Assembly (NCBI RefSeq): GCF_016599145.1
Contig: NZ_JAENKO010000041.1
Coordinates: 1 to 42,160, forward strand
Direction: 5' to 3'
Length of the DNA: 42,160 nucleotides
Source: Tomitella cavernea
Lineage (GTDB): Bacteria; Actinomycetota; Actinomycetes; Mycobacteriales; Mycobacteriaceae
The notes under the pieces are model-generated. The model made no database searches. It had not been told where the DNA came from and saw only the letters and a list, made by a program, of their open reading frames with translations. Position numbers and translations under genes: made by a program. Positions 12,376 through 20,589 of the stretch are shown one piece after another (the stretch's first letter is position 1; each line of letters starts with the position of its first letter).

Positions 12376-12407
12376 CCGTGTGCTGGAACTATCCTTGTGC
12401 TGGAACA
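12374..12407 (-). repeat. Two tandem 17-bp repeats in the lppL leader
   Basis: The plus strand reads ATCCGTGTGCTGGAACT (12374-12390) followed directly by ATCCTTGTGCTGGAACA (12391-12407), 15 of 17 identical. They end exactly at the proposed lppL start. They could be a double operator or a recent duplication. Confidence 0.55.
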
Positions 12408-12513
12408 ATCCGTCGCCGTCGGGGCACTACGTCCGCACCGACCCAGGTGCTCCGGATGGGCCGCGGGCCGTCCCGACCGGGGTGACGGTGCACCGGCGCG
12501 GCCGGCGATCACA

Positions 12514-12543
12514 TAGAGTCTGCCTGTGACCGAAACGGAGTAG
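12514..12543 (+). promoter_or_regulatory. Promoter -10 and five-codon leaderless mini-ORF ahead of the ABC exporter operon
   Basis: TAGAGT (12514-12519), 6 nt, then GTG ACC GAA ACG GAG TAG (12526-12543), which would encode MTETE. The geometry is the leaderless type seen at other genes in this window. The first real cistron starts 98 nt later with its own Shine-Dalgarno GGGAGA. It is either a short upstream ORF or simply the transcription start of a long leader. Confidence 0.35.
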
Positions 12544-12641
12544 GCGCTGCACTGGGCAGGACGCGCGGATCCCGTACACGAGGATACGGACGCGCCTGCC
12601 GCAGACGACTCCGCCCCGCACACGAACACGCTGGGAGACGA

Positions 12642-13034
12642 ATGAGCACGGGCGATCCAGCGGCGGCCCCCCCGCCGGACGACGACGCTGCGGCGGAATC
12701 ATCGTTCGTCATCGAGGACCTCTCCTCGGGCCCGGCCGCGCACGGGTTCGGCTCGCGCAGCGGCCGCGACTTCGCCTTCCAAGTGCGGCGCACCGTTCTG
12801 CGGCTGGAGCTGTACCGGGCGGGCCGCAAGGAGCCGGTGCCCGGCCCCGACGACGTCGTCGCGGTGGCCGAGCTCCCCGTGACCGACGTCGACCTGGATG
12901 ACGCCCGCAGCGTCACCGCACTGGTCCGCGACGCGCTCGCGGAGGCGGAACGCACCGAGCAACCGGCGGGGCAGCATCCCACCGTCGTCCGCACGCTGCT
13001 CGGAAAGCTGGGGTCGGTCATCGATGGCATCTGA
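12642..13034 (+). CDS. Uncharacterised small acidic protein upstream of an ABC exporter
   Basis: 130 aa. Start ATG with GGGAGACGA just upstream. The first 20 residues are Ala/Pro/Asp-rich. The body (SSFVIEDLSSGPAAHGFGSRSGRDFAFQVRRTVLRLELYRAG) looks like a small beta-sheet unit, and the C-terminal part is helical (VTALVRDALAEAERTE). There is no signal peptide, no membrane segment and no motif that I recognise. Its last 11 bp overlap the start of the first exporter gene, so it is co-translated with it and may be an accessory factor. Confidence 0.65.
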   Translation: MSTGDPAAAPPPDDDAAAESSFVIEDLSSGPAAHGFGSRSGRDFAFQVRRTVLRLELYRAGRKEPVPGPDDVVAVAELPVTDVDLDDARSVTALVRDALAEAERTEQPAGQHPTVVRTLLGKLGSVIDGI

Positions 13035-14844
13035 AAGTCCGGCCACAAGCACGGCCGAACCCCCCGCCGGGGGCGACGTGGCACGCGGCAAGGGCCGCCG
13101 CGAGCGGGCGAGCCTGCTCCGCCTGCTGCGCACGCACCTGCGCCCATACACGCCGCTGCTGATCGGGGTGGTCGTACTCGAGATCTTCGCCGCGGCGATG
13201 GCGCTGTTCCTGCCCACGCTCAACGCCCGGATCATCGATGACGGCATCGCCCGCGGCGACACCGACTTCATCCTCCGTGCCGGCGGGCTGATGCTGCTGG
13301 TGACCGTCGCCCAGGCCATAGGCGCCGTCGGCGTGGTGTACTGCGCGGCGAAGGCCGCCACCAGCGTGGGGCGCGACCTGCGCTCCGGCCTCTATCACCA
13401 GGTGTCGACGTTCTCGGACCGCGAGTTCGCCCAGTTCGGAACGCCCTCGCTCATCACGCGCAACACCAACGACGTCCAGCAGATCCAGATGCTGGTCATG
13501 ATCAGTGCCACCATCTTGACCACGGCGCCCATCATGTCGATCGGCGGCGTGGTGATGGCGCTGCGCGAGAACGCACGGCTGTCCTTGCTGCTCGTGATCT
13601 CCGTGCCGCTGCTGCTCGGCGTGGTCACCGCGATCATGGCGCTGATGGTTCCGCTCTACCGCCGGATGCAGGCGCGGATCGACGGGGTCAACCGTGTGAT
13701 GCGCGAGCAGCTCTCCGGCATGCGCGTGGTCCGCGCCTTCGTCCGCGAGCAGCTCGAACGCGACAAGTTCGACACCGCCAACAACGACCTGACGTCGGTG
13801 GCGCTGTCCGCGGGCAGGCTGTTCGCCTTGATGATGCCCGCCATCATGATCATCTCGAACCTCACGAGCGTCGCGGTGCTCTGGTTCGCCGCGCACCTGA
13901 TCGACGACGGCCAGATGCAGGTCGGCCAGATGACGGCTTTCATCGCGTACGTCATGCAGATCCTCTCATCGGTGATGATGGCGGTGGTCATGGCCGTGCT
14001 CGTGCCGCGCGCCGCCGTCAGCGCCGAGCGGATCAGCGAGGTGCTGCGCACCGAGTCCTCCGTCCGCGACCCGCACGATCCGCAGACGCCGGCCTCGCCC
14101 GCGGGCGTCGTCACGTTCGAGGACGCCGGATTCGGCTACCCCGGTGCGGAGGAGCCGGTGCTCTCGGGGCTGAACTTCCGCTGCACACCCGGCACCACGA
14201 CGGCCGTCGTCGGCAGCACCGGCAGCGGCAAGACCACCCTTCTGTCGCTCGTCCCGCGCTTGTTCGACGTCACCTCGGGCGCCGTGCTCGTCGACGGCGT
14301 CGACGTGCGCCTCCAGGACCAGGACGCCATGTGCAGGCACATCGGGCTCGTGCCGCAGCGCGCGTACCTGTTCTCCGGCACCGTCGCGTCCAACCTGCGC
14401 TTCGGCAAGCCCGACGCCACCGACGAGGAGATGTGGGAGGCGCTGCACATCAGTCAGGCCGATGAGTTCGTCCGCGCACTGCCGGAGGGCCTGGAGGCGC
14501 CGGTCTCGCAGGGCGGCACCAATTTCTCCGGCGGCCAGCGCCAGCGCCTCACCATCGCGCGGGCCGTGGTGCGGCGCCCCCGCGTCTACCTGTTCGACGA
14601 CTCCTTCTCCGCGCTCGATCTGAGCACCGAGGCGGCGCTGTACCGGGCGCTGTCCGAGGCACGCGGCGAAGCGACGGTCATCACCATCAGCCAGCGCGTC
14701 GCCCGCATAGCCCAGTCCGACCAGATCGTGGTGCTCGAGGACGGCCGCGCTGTAGGGGTGGGCAGCCACCAGCAGCTGGTCGTCGAATGCCCCACGTACT
14801 GGGAGATCGTCCAATCGCAGCAGCCGACGGAGGTGGAGTCGTGA
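13024..14844 (+). CDS. ABC exporter half-transporter, degenerate-site subunit
   Basis: 606 aa: an N-terminal six-helix membrane domain (about 40-330) and a nucleotide-binding domain (about 355-600). Walker A is GSTGSGKTT (397-405), the signature is FSGGQRQRL, and Walker B is VYLFDDSFSALD, with Asp526 in place of the catalytic Glu. The H-loop has Gln557 (TISQRVARI) instead of His. With the next gene it forms an asymmetric heterodimer, like M. tuberculosis Rv1273c/Rv1272c or TM287/288, in which this subunit supplies the non-hydrolysing site. The substrate is unknown (drug or lipid export is typical). It overlaps the gene before it by 11 bp and the gene after it by 4 bp. Confidence 0.9.
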   Translation: MASESPATSTAEPPAGGDVARGKGRRERASLLRLLRTHLRPYTPLLIGVVVLEIFAAAMALFLPTLNARIIDDGIARGDTDFILRAGGLMLLVTVAQAIGAVGVVYCAAKAATSVGRDLRSGLYHQVSTFSDREFAQFGTPSLITRNTNDVQQIQMLVMISATILTTAPIMSIGGVVMALRENARLSLLLVISVPLLLGVVTAIMALMVPLYRRMQARIDGVNRVMREQLSGMRVVRAFVREQLERDKFDTANNDLTSVALSAGRLFALMMPAIMIISNLTSVAVLWFAAHLIDDGQMQVGQMTAFIAYVMQILSSVMMAVVMAVLVPRAAVSAERISEVLRTESSVRDPHDPQTPASPAGVVTFEDAGFGYPGAEEPVLSGLNFRCTPGTTTAVVGSTGSGKTTLLSLVPRLFDVTSGAVLVDGVDVRLQDQDAMCRHIGLVPQRAYLFSGTVASNLRFGKPDATDEEMWEALHISQADEFVRALPEGLEAPVSQGGTNFSGGQRQRLTIARAVVRRPRVYLFDDSFSALDLSTEAALYRALSEARGEATVITISQRVARIAQSDQIVVLEDGRAVGVGSHQQLVVECPTYWEIVQSQQPTEVES

Positions 14845-16802
14845 GCGCACCAGCAGCCATGCCCGGGGCGCCCGGGGCCGCCGCCGGCGCGGCGCAGAAG
14901 CCCCAGCATTTCCGCCAGACCTTCCGGCGGCTCATCGGCGAGCTGGGCCCGGAGAAGCTGCGGTTCTTCACCGTGCTGCTGATCTCCATCGTCGGGATCG
15001 GCATGAGCGCGGTGGCGCCGCTCATCATGGGCCGCGCCACCGACGTGCTGTTCTCCGGCGCCATCAGCCGCACCCTGCCCCCGGGCGCCACCAAGGAACA
15101 GGCCGTGGAGATCCTGCGCAGCCAGGGGGACATGACCAAGGCCGACATGGTCGCGAACATGGATCTCACACCCGGGGCCGGCATCGATTTCGACGCGCTC
15201 ACCCGCATCATCCTGCTGATCCTGGCGCTGTATGTGGTGGCGGCGACGCTGTCGTGGGCGCAGGCGTACCTGCTCAACACCGTCGTGCAGAAGACCGTGT
15301 ACCGGCTGCGCCGGAAGGTCTCGGAGAAGCTGCACCGCATGCCGCTGCACTATTTCGATTCGACCCCGCGCGGCGAGGTGCTCAGCCGGGTCACCAACGA
15401 CGTCGACAACATGCAGACGGTGCTGGGGCAGACGATCAACCAGTTGATCACCTCGGCGCTCACGGTGGTCAGCGTGCTGGCCCTGATGTTCTTCCTCTCG
15501 CCCCTCCTCACGCTCATTGCGCTGGCCTCGATCCCCGTGTCGCTGCTGCTCGTCACCATCGTCGCGAAGAAGGCACAGCCGTTGTTCCGTCAGCAGTGGG
15601 CGGAGACCGGGCGCCTCAACGCCCACATCGAGGAGACCTACAGCGGCCACGCCCTGGTGCGCGTGTACGGCCACCAGAAGGAGATGGAGGGCCAGTTCAC
15701 CGAGGTCAACGGTGCCCTGGTCAAGAGCAGTTTCGGCGCGCAGTTCCTCTCCGGCATGATCTCGCCGATCATGTCGCTGGTCTCCAACCTGATGTACGTG
15801 GTCCTGGCCGTCGTCGGCGGCCTGCGCATCGCGAACGGCACCATCAGCCTGGGCAGCGTGCAAGCGTTCATCCAGTATTCGCGCCAGTTCAGCCAGCCGA
15901 TCAATCAGATCGCGTCGATGGCCAACCGGATGCAATCCGGCCTGGCGTCCGCCGAGCGCGTGTACGGGATCCTCGACGCGGAGGAGATGTCCCCGGAGAC
16001 GGTCATCGAGGAGGGGGGACGCCATTCGGCCGCCGCCCGGTTCCTCGGCGGCGCCCGAGTGCGAGGGCACGTGCGCTTCGACGGCGTCGCCTTCCGCTAC
16101 AACGAGGACACCCCGCTGATCGAGGACCTGTCCCTGGACGTCGAGCCCGGGCGCACCGTCGCCATCGTGGGCCCCACCGGGGCCGGCAAGACCACCCTGG
16201 TCAATCTCCTTATGCGGTTCTACGAACTGCGCTCCGGTTCCATCAGCATCGACGGGGTCGACATCACCGACATCCCGCGCGGCGCGCTGCGAGCGCGCAT
16301 CGGCATGGTGCTGCAGGACACGTGGCTGTTCGAGGGGTCGATCCGCGACAACATCCTCTACGGCGACCTGAACGCCACCGAGGAACAGATGCTCGAGGCG
16401 GCGCGCGCCACCTTCGTCGACAGCTTCGTCGCGCACCTGCCCGACGGTTACGACACCCTCATCACCGAGGACGCCGGCAACGTGAGCGCCGGCCAGAAGC
16501 AGCTCATCACCATCGCCCGGGCGTTCCTGGCGTCGCCGTCCATCCTCATCCTCGACGAGGCCACCAGCTCGGTGGACACCCGCACCGAGGTGCTGCTGCA
16601 GGAGGCGATGAGCGCTCTGCGCAGCGACCGCACGAGTTTCATCATCGCCCATCGCCTTTCGACGATCCGCGACGCGGATCTGATCCTGGTGATGGAACAC
16701 GGCGCGATCGTCGAGTCCGGGACTCACGACGAGCTTGCGGCGGCCGACGGCGCCTATGCGCGGCTGTACTCGGCCCAGTTCGCCGGTTCGACCGCCGGCT
16801 GA
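14841..16802 (+). CDS. ABC exporter half-transporter, catalytic-site subunit
   Basis: 653 aa, starting at the GTG in a GTGA overlap with the partner gene. The membrane domain has six segments, with an unusually long extracellular loop between TM1 and TM2 (about 70-115). Walker A is GPTGAGKTT, Walker B is LILDEATSSVD with catalytic Glu573, and the H-loop His604 is in IAHRLSTI. The signature is NVSAGQKQ (548-554) rather than LSGGQ. Together with the partner's FSGGQ this gives one competent and one degenerate ATP site. The 3' end overlaps the convergent hmuV by 49 bp. Confidence 0.9.
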   Translation: MSAPAAMPGAPGAAAGAAQKPQHFRQTFRRLIGELGPEKLRFFTVLLISIVGIGMSAVAPLIMGRATDVLFSGAISRTLPPGATKEQAVEILRSQGDMTKADMVANMDLTPGAGIDFDALTRIILLILALYVVAATLSWAQAYLLNTVVQKTVYRLRRKVSEKLHRMPLHYFDSTPRGEVLSRVTNDVDNMQTVLGQTINQLITSALTVVSVLALMFFLSPLLTLIALASIPVSLLLVTIVAKKAQPLFRQQWAETGRLNAHIEETYSGHALVRVYGHQKEMEGQFTEVNGALVKSSFGAQFLSGMISPIMSLVSNLMYVVLAVVGGLRIANGTISLGSVQAFIQYSRQFSQPINQIASMANRMQSGLASAERVYGILDAEEMSPETVIEEGGRHSAAARFLGGARVRGHVRFDGVAFRYNEDTPLIEDLSLDVEPGRTVAIVGPTGAGKTTLVNLLMRFYELRSGSISIDGVDITDIPRGALRARIGMVLQDTWLFEGSIRDNILYGDLNATEEQMLEAARATFVDSFVAHLPDGYDTLITEDAGNVSAGQKQLITIARAFLASPSILILDEATSSVDTRTEVLLQEAMSALRSDRTSFIIAHRLSTIRDADLILVMEHGAIVESGTHDELAAADGAYARLYSAQFAGSTAG

Positions 16803-17671
16803 CCGGCCCGGGCCGGCCCGTGGCCCGGGCGGCGGGGCACGATGAGCGGGCGTCCGCCGTGCGGGTGTGGCAGCACGTCCACCGGATGCCGGTACACGGC
16901 GCTGAGCAACGCCTCGGTGAGCACCTCGTCCGGCGGGCCGTCGGCCGCGGTCCGGCCGCCGGCGAGCACCATCACACGGTCCGCGTAGGCGGCGGCCAGG
17001 CCCAGGTCGTGCAGCACCACGACCACGGCAGAGCCCGCCTGCGCCCGTTGCGCGGCGATCCGCATCACCGTCTCCTGGTGGCGCAGGTCCAGCGCCGCCG
17101 TCGGCTCGTCGAGCATGATCGTCGGGCATTCCTGCGCCAGTACTCGGGCCAGCGCCACACGCGCCTGCTCGCCGCCGGACAACGTCACGAACGAACGGTC
17201 GTGGAAGGCGGCCACGTCGCAGATGTCGAGCGCCTCGGAGACCACCGCGTCGTCGTCCACCGACCTGTCGGTGCGCGCCCAGGGTGCGCGCCCCATACGG
17301 ACGATCTCGTCCACGGTGAAGCCGAATCCCACCCGATGCTGCTGCGGCAGCACCGCGCGCCGCCGCGACAGCTCGCGGGCGGTCCAGTCCCGTACCGGCC
17401 TGCCGTCGATGACGGCGGTGCCCGCCGAGAGCGGAAGGTCTCCCGACAGCGCCGCGAGGAGCGTGGATTTTCCGGCGCCGTTGGGCCCCACCAGGGCCAG
17501 CACCTCACCGGCCATGACATCCACGTCCACGTCGGCCAGAATCGTGCGCGCGCCGCGGGCCACGCCCAGTCCGCGCGCCTGCAGCAGCACCCGCCCGCCA
17601 TCCGGCGCCGCCGCATCCGCGTGGGAGGCGGCCCGCCCGCGGCGGGGATGCAGAACGTCCGCGAACCTCAT
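16754..17671 (-). CDS. hmuV: Heme ABC transporter ATP-binding protein
   Basis: 305 aa. It is the ATPase that powers heme import through HmuU. Walker A is GPNGAGKST, the Q-loop region is AVLPQQHRVGFGFTV, the signature is LSGGEQARVALARVLAQ, Walker B is TIMLDEPTAALD, and the switch His is in VVVLHDLGLA. The first 35 residues and the last 30 (Pro/Gly/Arg-rich) are extensions beyond the usual 260-270 aa. The C-terminal extension is the part that overlaps the ABC exporter gene on the other strand. It starts in an ATGA overlap with hmuU and is last in the operon. Confidence 0.9.
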   Translation of the reverse strand: MRFADVLHPRRGRAASHADAAAPDGGRVLLQARGLGVARGARTILADVDVDVMAGEVLALVGPNGAGKSTLLAALSGDLPLSAGTAVIDGRPVRDWTARELSRRRAVLPQQHRVGFGFTVDEIVRMGRAPWARTDRSVDDDAVVSEALDICDVAAFHDRSFVTLSGGEQARVALARVLAQECPTIMLDEPTAALDLRHQETVMRIAAQRAQAGSAVVVVLHDLGLAAAYADRVMVLAGGRTAADGPPDEVLTEALLSAVYRHPVDVLPHPHGGRPLIVPRRPGHGPARAGQPAVEPANWAEYSRA

Positions 17672-18765
17672 GACCACCCTCCTTGCGACCTGCGGGTCCG
17701 GTGGAGCAACCAGAAGAAGAACGGGCCGCCCACCAGCGACGTGAGCATGCCGAGCGGAAGATCGGCATTGCTCACCAAGGTACGGGCGCCGATATCGGCG
17801 GCGAGCAGGACCACGGCGCCGCCGATGGTGCTGGCCGGGATGAGCATGCGGTGCGACGGGCCGATGAGCATGCGGAAGGCGTGCGGCACGACGAGGCCCA
17901 CGAAAGCGATGATCCCCGTGAAGGCCACGCCGGCGGCCACGAGCACGCCGACGATGACGATGGCCCACCGGCGCACCCGTTCGACGTCCACGCCCAGGTG
18001 CCGCGCCGGCCCCTCGCCGAGCGCCAGGAGGTCGAGTTTGCGGGCCAGGAGCATCGAGCCGACGACCCCTGCGACGGCGAGCGGCGCCACCACGCCGACG
18101 GCCTCCCAGTCGGCGCCGCCGAGCGTGCCGAGCTGCCAGAACACGATCTGTTCACGGGCGGCGGGGGAGGCGACGAAGGTGAAGTACGCGATCAGACCGC
18201 CGGCCACGGCGTTGACCGCGACGCCCGTGAGGATCACGGTGACCACTTCGGTACGGCCGTCGGCCCGCGCCAGCCCGTAGACCAGCAGGGTGGTGCCGAG
18301 CCCCCCGGCGAATGCGGCCGCGGCGATGGCCCAGCCGGACGAGAACGTGCCGCCGATGAGGATGACCGAACTCGCCCCCACGGCCGCACCGGCGGAGACG
18401 CCGATGACGCCGGGCTCGGCGAGCGGATTGGCGAACACGCCCTGCAGGACGGCGCCCGCGCACCCGAGGCTGGCGCCCACGAGCATCGCCAGGACGACGC
18501 GCGGGAAGCGCACCTCCCACAGGGCGGCGTCCCCGTTGGGGTGGGCCGGCATGGCGAACCAGTCGATGCCGACCCGGTGCAGGATCGAGCCCACCACCTC
18601 GCCGGGATCCACGGGCACCTGGCCCAGGCAGGCCGCGAGGACGGCCAGCACCACCAGCGCGACGGCCGTCGCTGCGAGCACGATCACGGTGCGCCGCCGC
18701 CGCGGGTTGCGTGCGGCCGGCGCCCCCGGCGCCGGGGGAACGGGCTTGTCGGTGGTCGCCGTCAC
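17668..18765 (-). CDS. hmuU: Heme ABC transporter permease, FecCD family
   Basis: 365 aa with about ten hydrophobic segments. Characteristic FecCD features are RFPRVVLAMLVGASLGCAGAVLQGVFANPLAEPGVIGVSAGAA (about 88-130), the coupling loop near GEGPARHLGVDVERVRR, and FVGLVVPHAFRMLIGPSHR. It forms a homodimeric channel with HmuV at the cytosolic face and HmuT outside. Start is a GTG within the GTGA overlap with hmuT; the stop overlaps hmuV by 4 bp. Heme rather than siderophore import is inferred from the heme oxygenase in the same operon. Confidence 0.9.
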   Translation of the reverse strand: MTATTDKPVPPAPGAPAARNPRRRRTVIVLAATAVALVVLAVLAACLGQVPVDPGEVVGSILHRVGIDWFAMPAHPNGDAALWEVRFPRVVLAMLVGASLGCAGAVLQGVFANPLAEPGVIGVSAGAAVGASSVILIGGTFSSGWAIAAAAFAGGLGTTLLVYGLARADGRTEVVTVILTGVAVNAVAGGLIAYFTFVASPAAREQIVFWQLGTLGGADWEAVGVVAPLAVAGVVGSMLLARKLDLLALGEGPARHLGVDVERVRRWAIVIVGVLVAAGVAFTGIIAFVGLVVPHAFRMLIGPSHRMLIPASTIGGAVVLLAADIGARTLVSNADLPLGMLTSLVGGPFFFWLLHRTRRSQGGWS

Positions 18766-19838
18766 CGGGACTGCTCGCCGTAGAGCGCGTCGGTGAGCGC
18801 GCCGATCACCTTGCCGGTGGACGGTCCGTAGCTGAGCAGCACCGAATCGTCCATGTCGATCACCCGCCGGTTCTCACCCGCCGGAGTCTGTTTGATCCCC
18901 GGCATCTGCACGAGCCCGTCGACGCCGCCGACCGACTGCAGCCCGCCGGACATCATGAGGATCACGTCCGGGGCGGCGACGATGAGCGCCTCGGCGGTGA
19001 CCGGCGTGTAGGCGGCGGTGAGCCCCGACGCGGTGCCCGCATCGACCCCGCCCACCGCGCGAATGATGTCGTCCGCGCCGCTGCCGGGGCCGCCGAGCAT
19101 GGAGATCGCCGCGCCCCGCTGGTACAGGAATGCGATCGTGGGCGGGTCCTGCCGTTCCGGCACCGCGGCGAGCGCCTGGTCGATCTGCTGCTGCGTGCGC
19201 TCGGCGAGCGCGTCGCCCGCTTGAGGCACGCCGAGCGTGCGGCCGACGTCGCGGATCATGTCGGCGGTCGTGTCCAGAGTGCGCTCGCCGTCGAAGAAGA
19301 CGACCGGGATGCCCGCCGCGCGGATCTGCTCCTGCACCGCGTGCGGCCCGATGCTCGAGTCGGTGAGCACCACCGTGGGGCGCAACGCCAGGATGGCCTC
19401 CGCATTGAGCGAATGGCCGCCGGGAGTCACGTTGGGTATGTCGGCGGCGGCCGGGAAGTCGGTGGCGGTGTCCCGGCCGACCAGATTCCCGCCCAGCCCC
19501 AGCGCGAAGACCGTCTCGCCGAGGGTGCCGTACTGGTCCACCGCGACGATGCGGTCGGCGCTCGTGACCGTCACCTCCGCTCCGTCTTCCGAGGCCACCG
19601 TGACGGGCAGCCGCGGCGACGGGGGAGGGCCGATCGGCTCCGGGTCGAGCTCGCCGATGGAGGCGGTGACCGCCCCCACGCCCCCGGAGTCCGCGCCGCC
19701 GGGTGCGTTGCATCCCGCCGCCAGCACGGCGAGCACTGCAACGAGCACGGCGATGCCCCTCGCGGGCACACGACCGCGCCGAGTATCCGCCAGGGAACGG
19801 TCCGTGCACCGACGGCCGGAGTCGATCCGCGATCTCAC
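18762..19838 (-). CDS. hmuT: Heme-binding lipoprotein of the ABC importer
   Basis: 358 aa. Signal peptide with a hydrophobic core and lipobox LAAGC (Cys about 43), so it is anchored outside the membrane. It is a class III periplasmic-type binding protein (PF01497): DRIVAVDQYGTLGETVFALGLGGNLVGRD, the second-lobe start ALRPTVVLTD and VFFDGERTL. In corynebacterial HmuT heme is held by a His and a Tyr. A His in TPGGHSLNAEA and a Tyr in AFLYQRGAA are plausible counterparts, by inference from position. The GTG start overlaps the hmuO stop by 4 bp. Confidence 0.88.
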   Translation of the reverse strand: MRSRIDSGRRCTDRSLADTRRGRVPARGIAVLVAVLAVLAAGCNAPGGADSGGVGAVTASIGELDPEPIGPPPSPRLPVTVASEDGAEVTVTSADRIVAVDQYGTLGETVFALGLGGNLVGRDTATDFPAAADIPNVTPGGHSLNAEAILALRPTVVLTDSSIGPHAVQEQIRAAGIPVVFFDGERTLDTTADMIRDVGRTLGVPQAGDALAERTQQQIDQALAAVPERQDPPTIAFLYQRGAAISMLGGPGSGADDIIRAVGGVDAGTASGLTAAYTPVTAEALIVAAPDVILMMSGGLQSVGGVDGLVQMPGIKQTPAGENRRVIDMDDSVLLSYGPSTGKVIGALTDALYGEQSR

Positions 19839-20509
19839 ACTGCGGCTCCGCTGCGCGCGAATCGGCCGCCGAGGTCGGCGAAAAGGTCCCGGTTGAGGCG
19901 GAACGCGTCGGCGACTTCGGCGATGAAACGCTCGGATTCCGCACCGTCGATCGGCAGCGCGTCCATCTTAGCGCGGTAGCCGTCCTTGTAGGGCTTGGGC
20001 TTGGCGATCGCGTCGAAGATGTAGAAGCGCACGCCGTCGGTCTCGTATCCGTAGGTGCGCGACATCTTGGTGCGGATGATCTGGCCGCCTGAGAGGTCCC
20101 CGAGGTAGCGCAGGTAGTGGTGGGCGACGAAACCCGCGGGCCAAGTGGCGACGACTTCGGCGATGCGCTCCACGTACCGCTCGGTGGCCGGCAGCATCGC
20201 GATCAACGAACGCCATTGCGCGCCGAGGTGATGCTCCAGGTCCCGCTCCAGCCCCTCGAGGCGCAGAAGCGCGTCGTCGAGGAAAGGGTCCACCAGGGCG
20301 TTGCCGGCCAGCGTCCGCCCGCCCGCCTCCAGTGCGCGATAGATGAACCAGCTCTGCGCCTCGAGCTCGACGTAGGCGGCCTCCGGCAGCGCCCCGTCGA
20401 GCAGATCGGCCATGAACGAGGAGGACTCGGCGGCCCGGTGCGCCTCGTCCGTGCGGCTCTTGACCAGCGCCGCGAGGCCGCCCGCGCGCGCGGTGTCGTC
20501 AATGGTCAT
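19835..20509 (-). CDS. hmuO: Heme oxygenase (biliverdin-producing)
   Basis: 224 aa from the ATG at 20509, which has GGGGAGAG upstream; a longer frame is open but begins inside the promoter. It cleaves heme to biliverdin, CO and Fe2+. The proximal ligand His24 lies in SRTDEAHRAAE and the distal helix signature is YLGDLSGGQIIRTKM, both hallmarks of the HO-1/HmuO family. YDGYRAKMDALP-like sequence near residue 180 also matches. It is first in the operon, next to the iron box, and overlaps hmuT by 4 bp. Having degradation and import in one transcript suggests use of host or environmental heme as an iron source. Confidence 0.93.
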   Translation of the reverse strand: MTIDDTARAGGLAALVKSRTDEAHRAAESSSFMADLLDGALPEAAYVELEAQSWFIYRALEAGGRTLAGNALVDPFLDDALLRLEGLERDLEHHLGAQWRSLIAMLPATERYVERIAEVVATWPAGFVAHHYLRYLGDLSGGQIIRTKMSRTYGYETDGVRFYIFDAIAKPKPYKDGYRAKMDALPIDGAESERFIAEVADAFRLNRDLFADLGGRFARSGAAV

Positions 20510-20545
20510 GTCGTTCTCTCCCCTGTCACAGTCGTCCAACTCCAA

Positions 20546-20564
20546 CTAGGTTAGCCTAGCCTTC
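20546..20564. promoter_or_regulatory. DtxR/IdeR-type iron box between hmuO and the divergent neocarzinostatin-like gene
   Basis: The 19-bp sequence CTAGGTTAGCCTAGCCTTC matches 14 of 19 positions of the consensus TTAGGTTAGGCTAACCTAA. The 5' half-site is almost perfect. It lies 37 bp upstream of the hmuO ATG and 26 bp upstream of the ATG of the gene on the other strand. On the minus strand it contains TAACCT and TAGGCT, which can serve as -10 elements, so bound repressor would block transcription to both sides under iron sufficiency. Confidence 0.75.
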
Positions 20565-20589
20565 AGTATCCGACGAAGCGAGGATTCCC

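Noticed and set aside
15254-18280. A 1008-codon plus-strand frame crossing the exporter gene and the heme operon
   Set aside because: It runs out of frame through the exporter and antisense through hmuV and hmuU; composition is low-complexity Arg/His/Gly/Pro.
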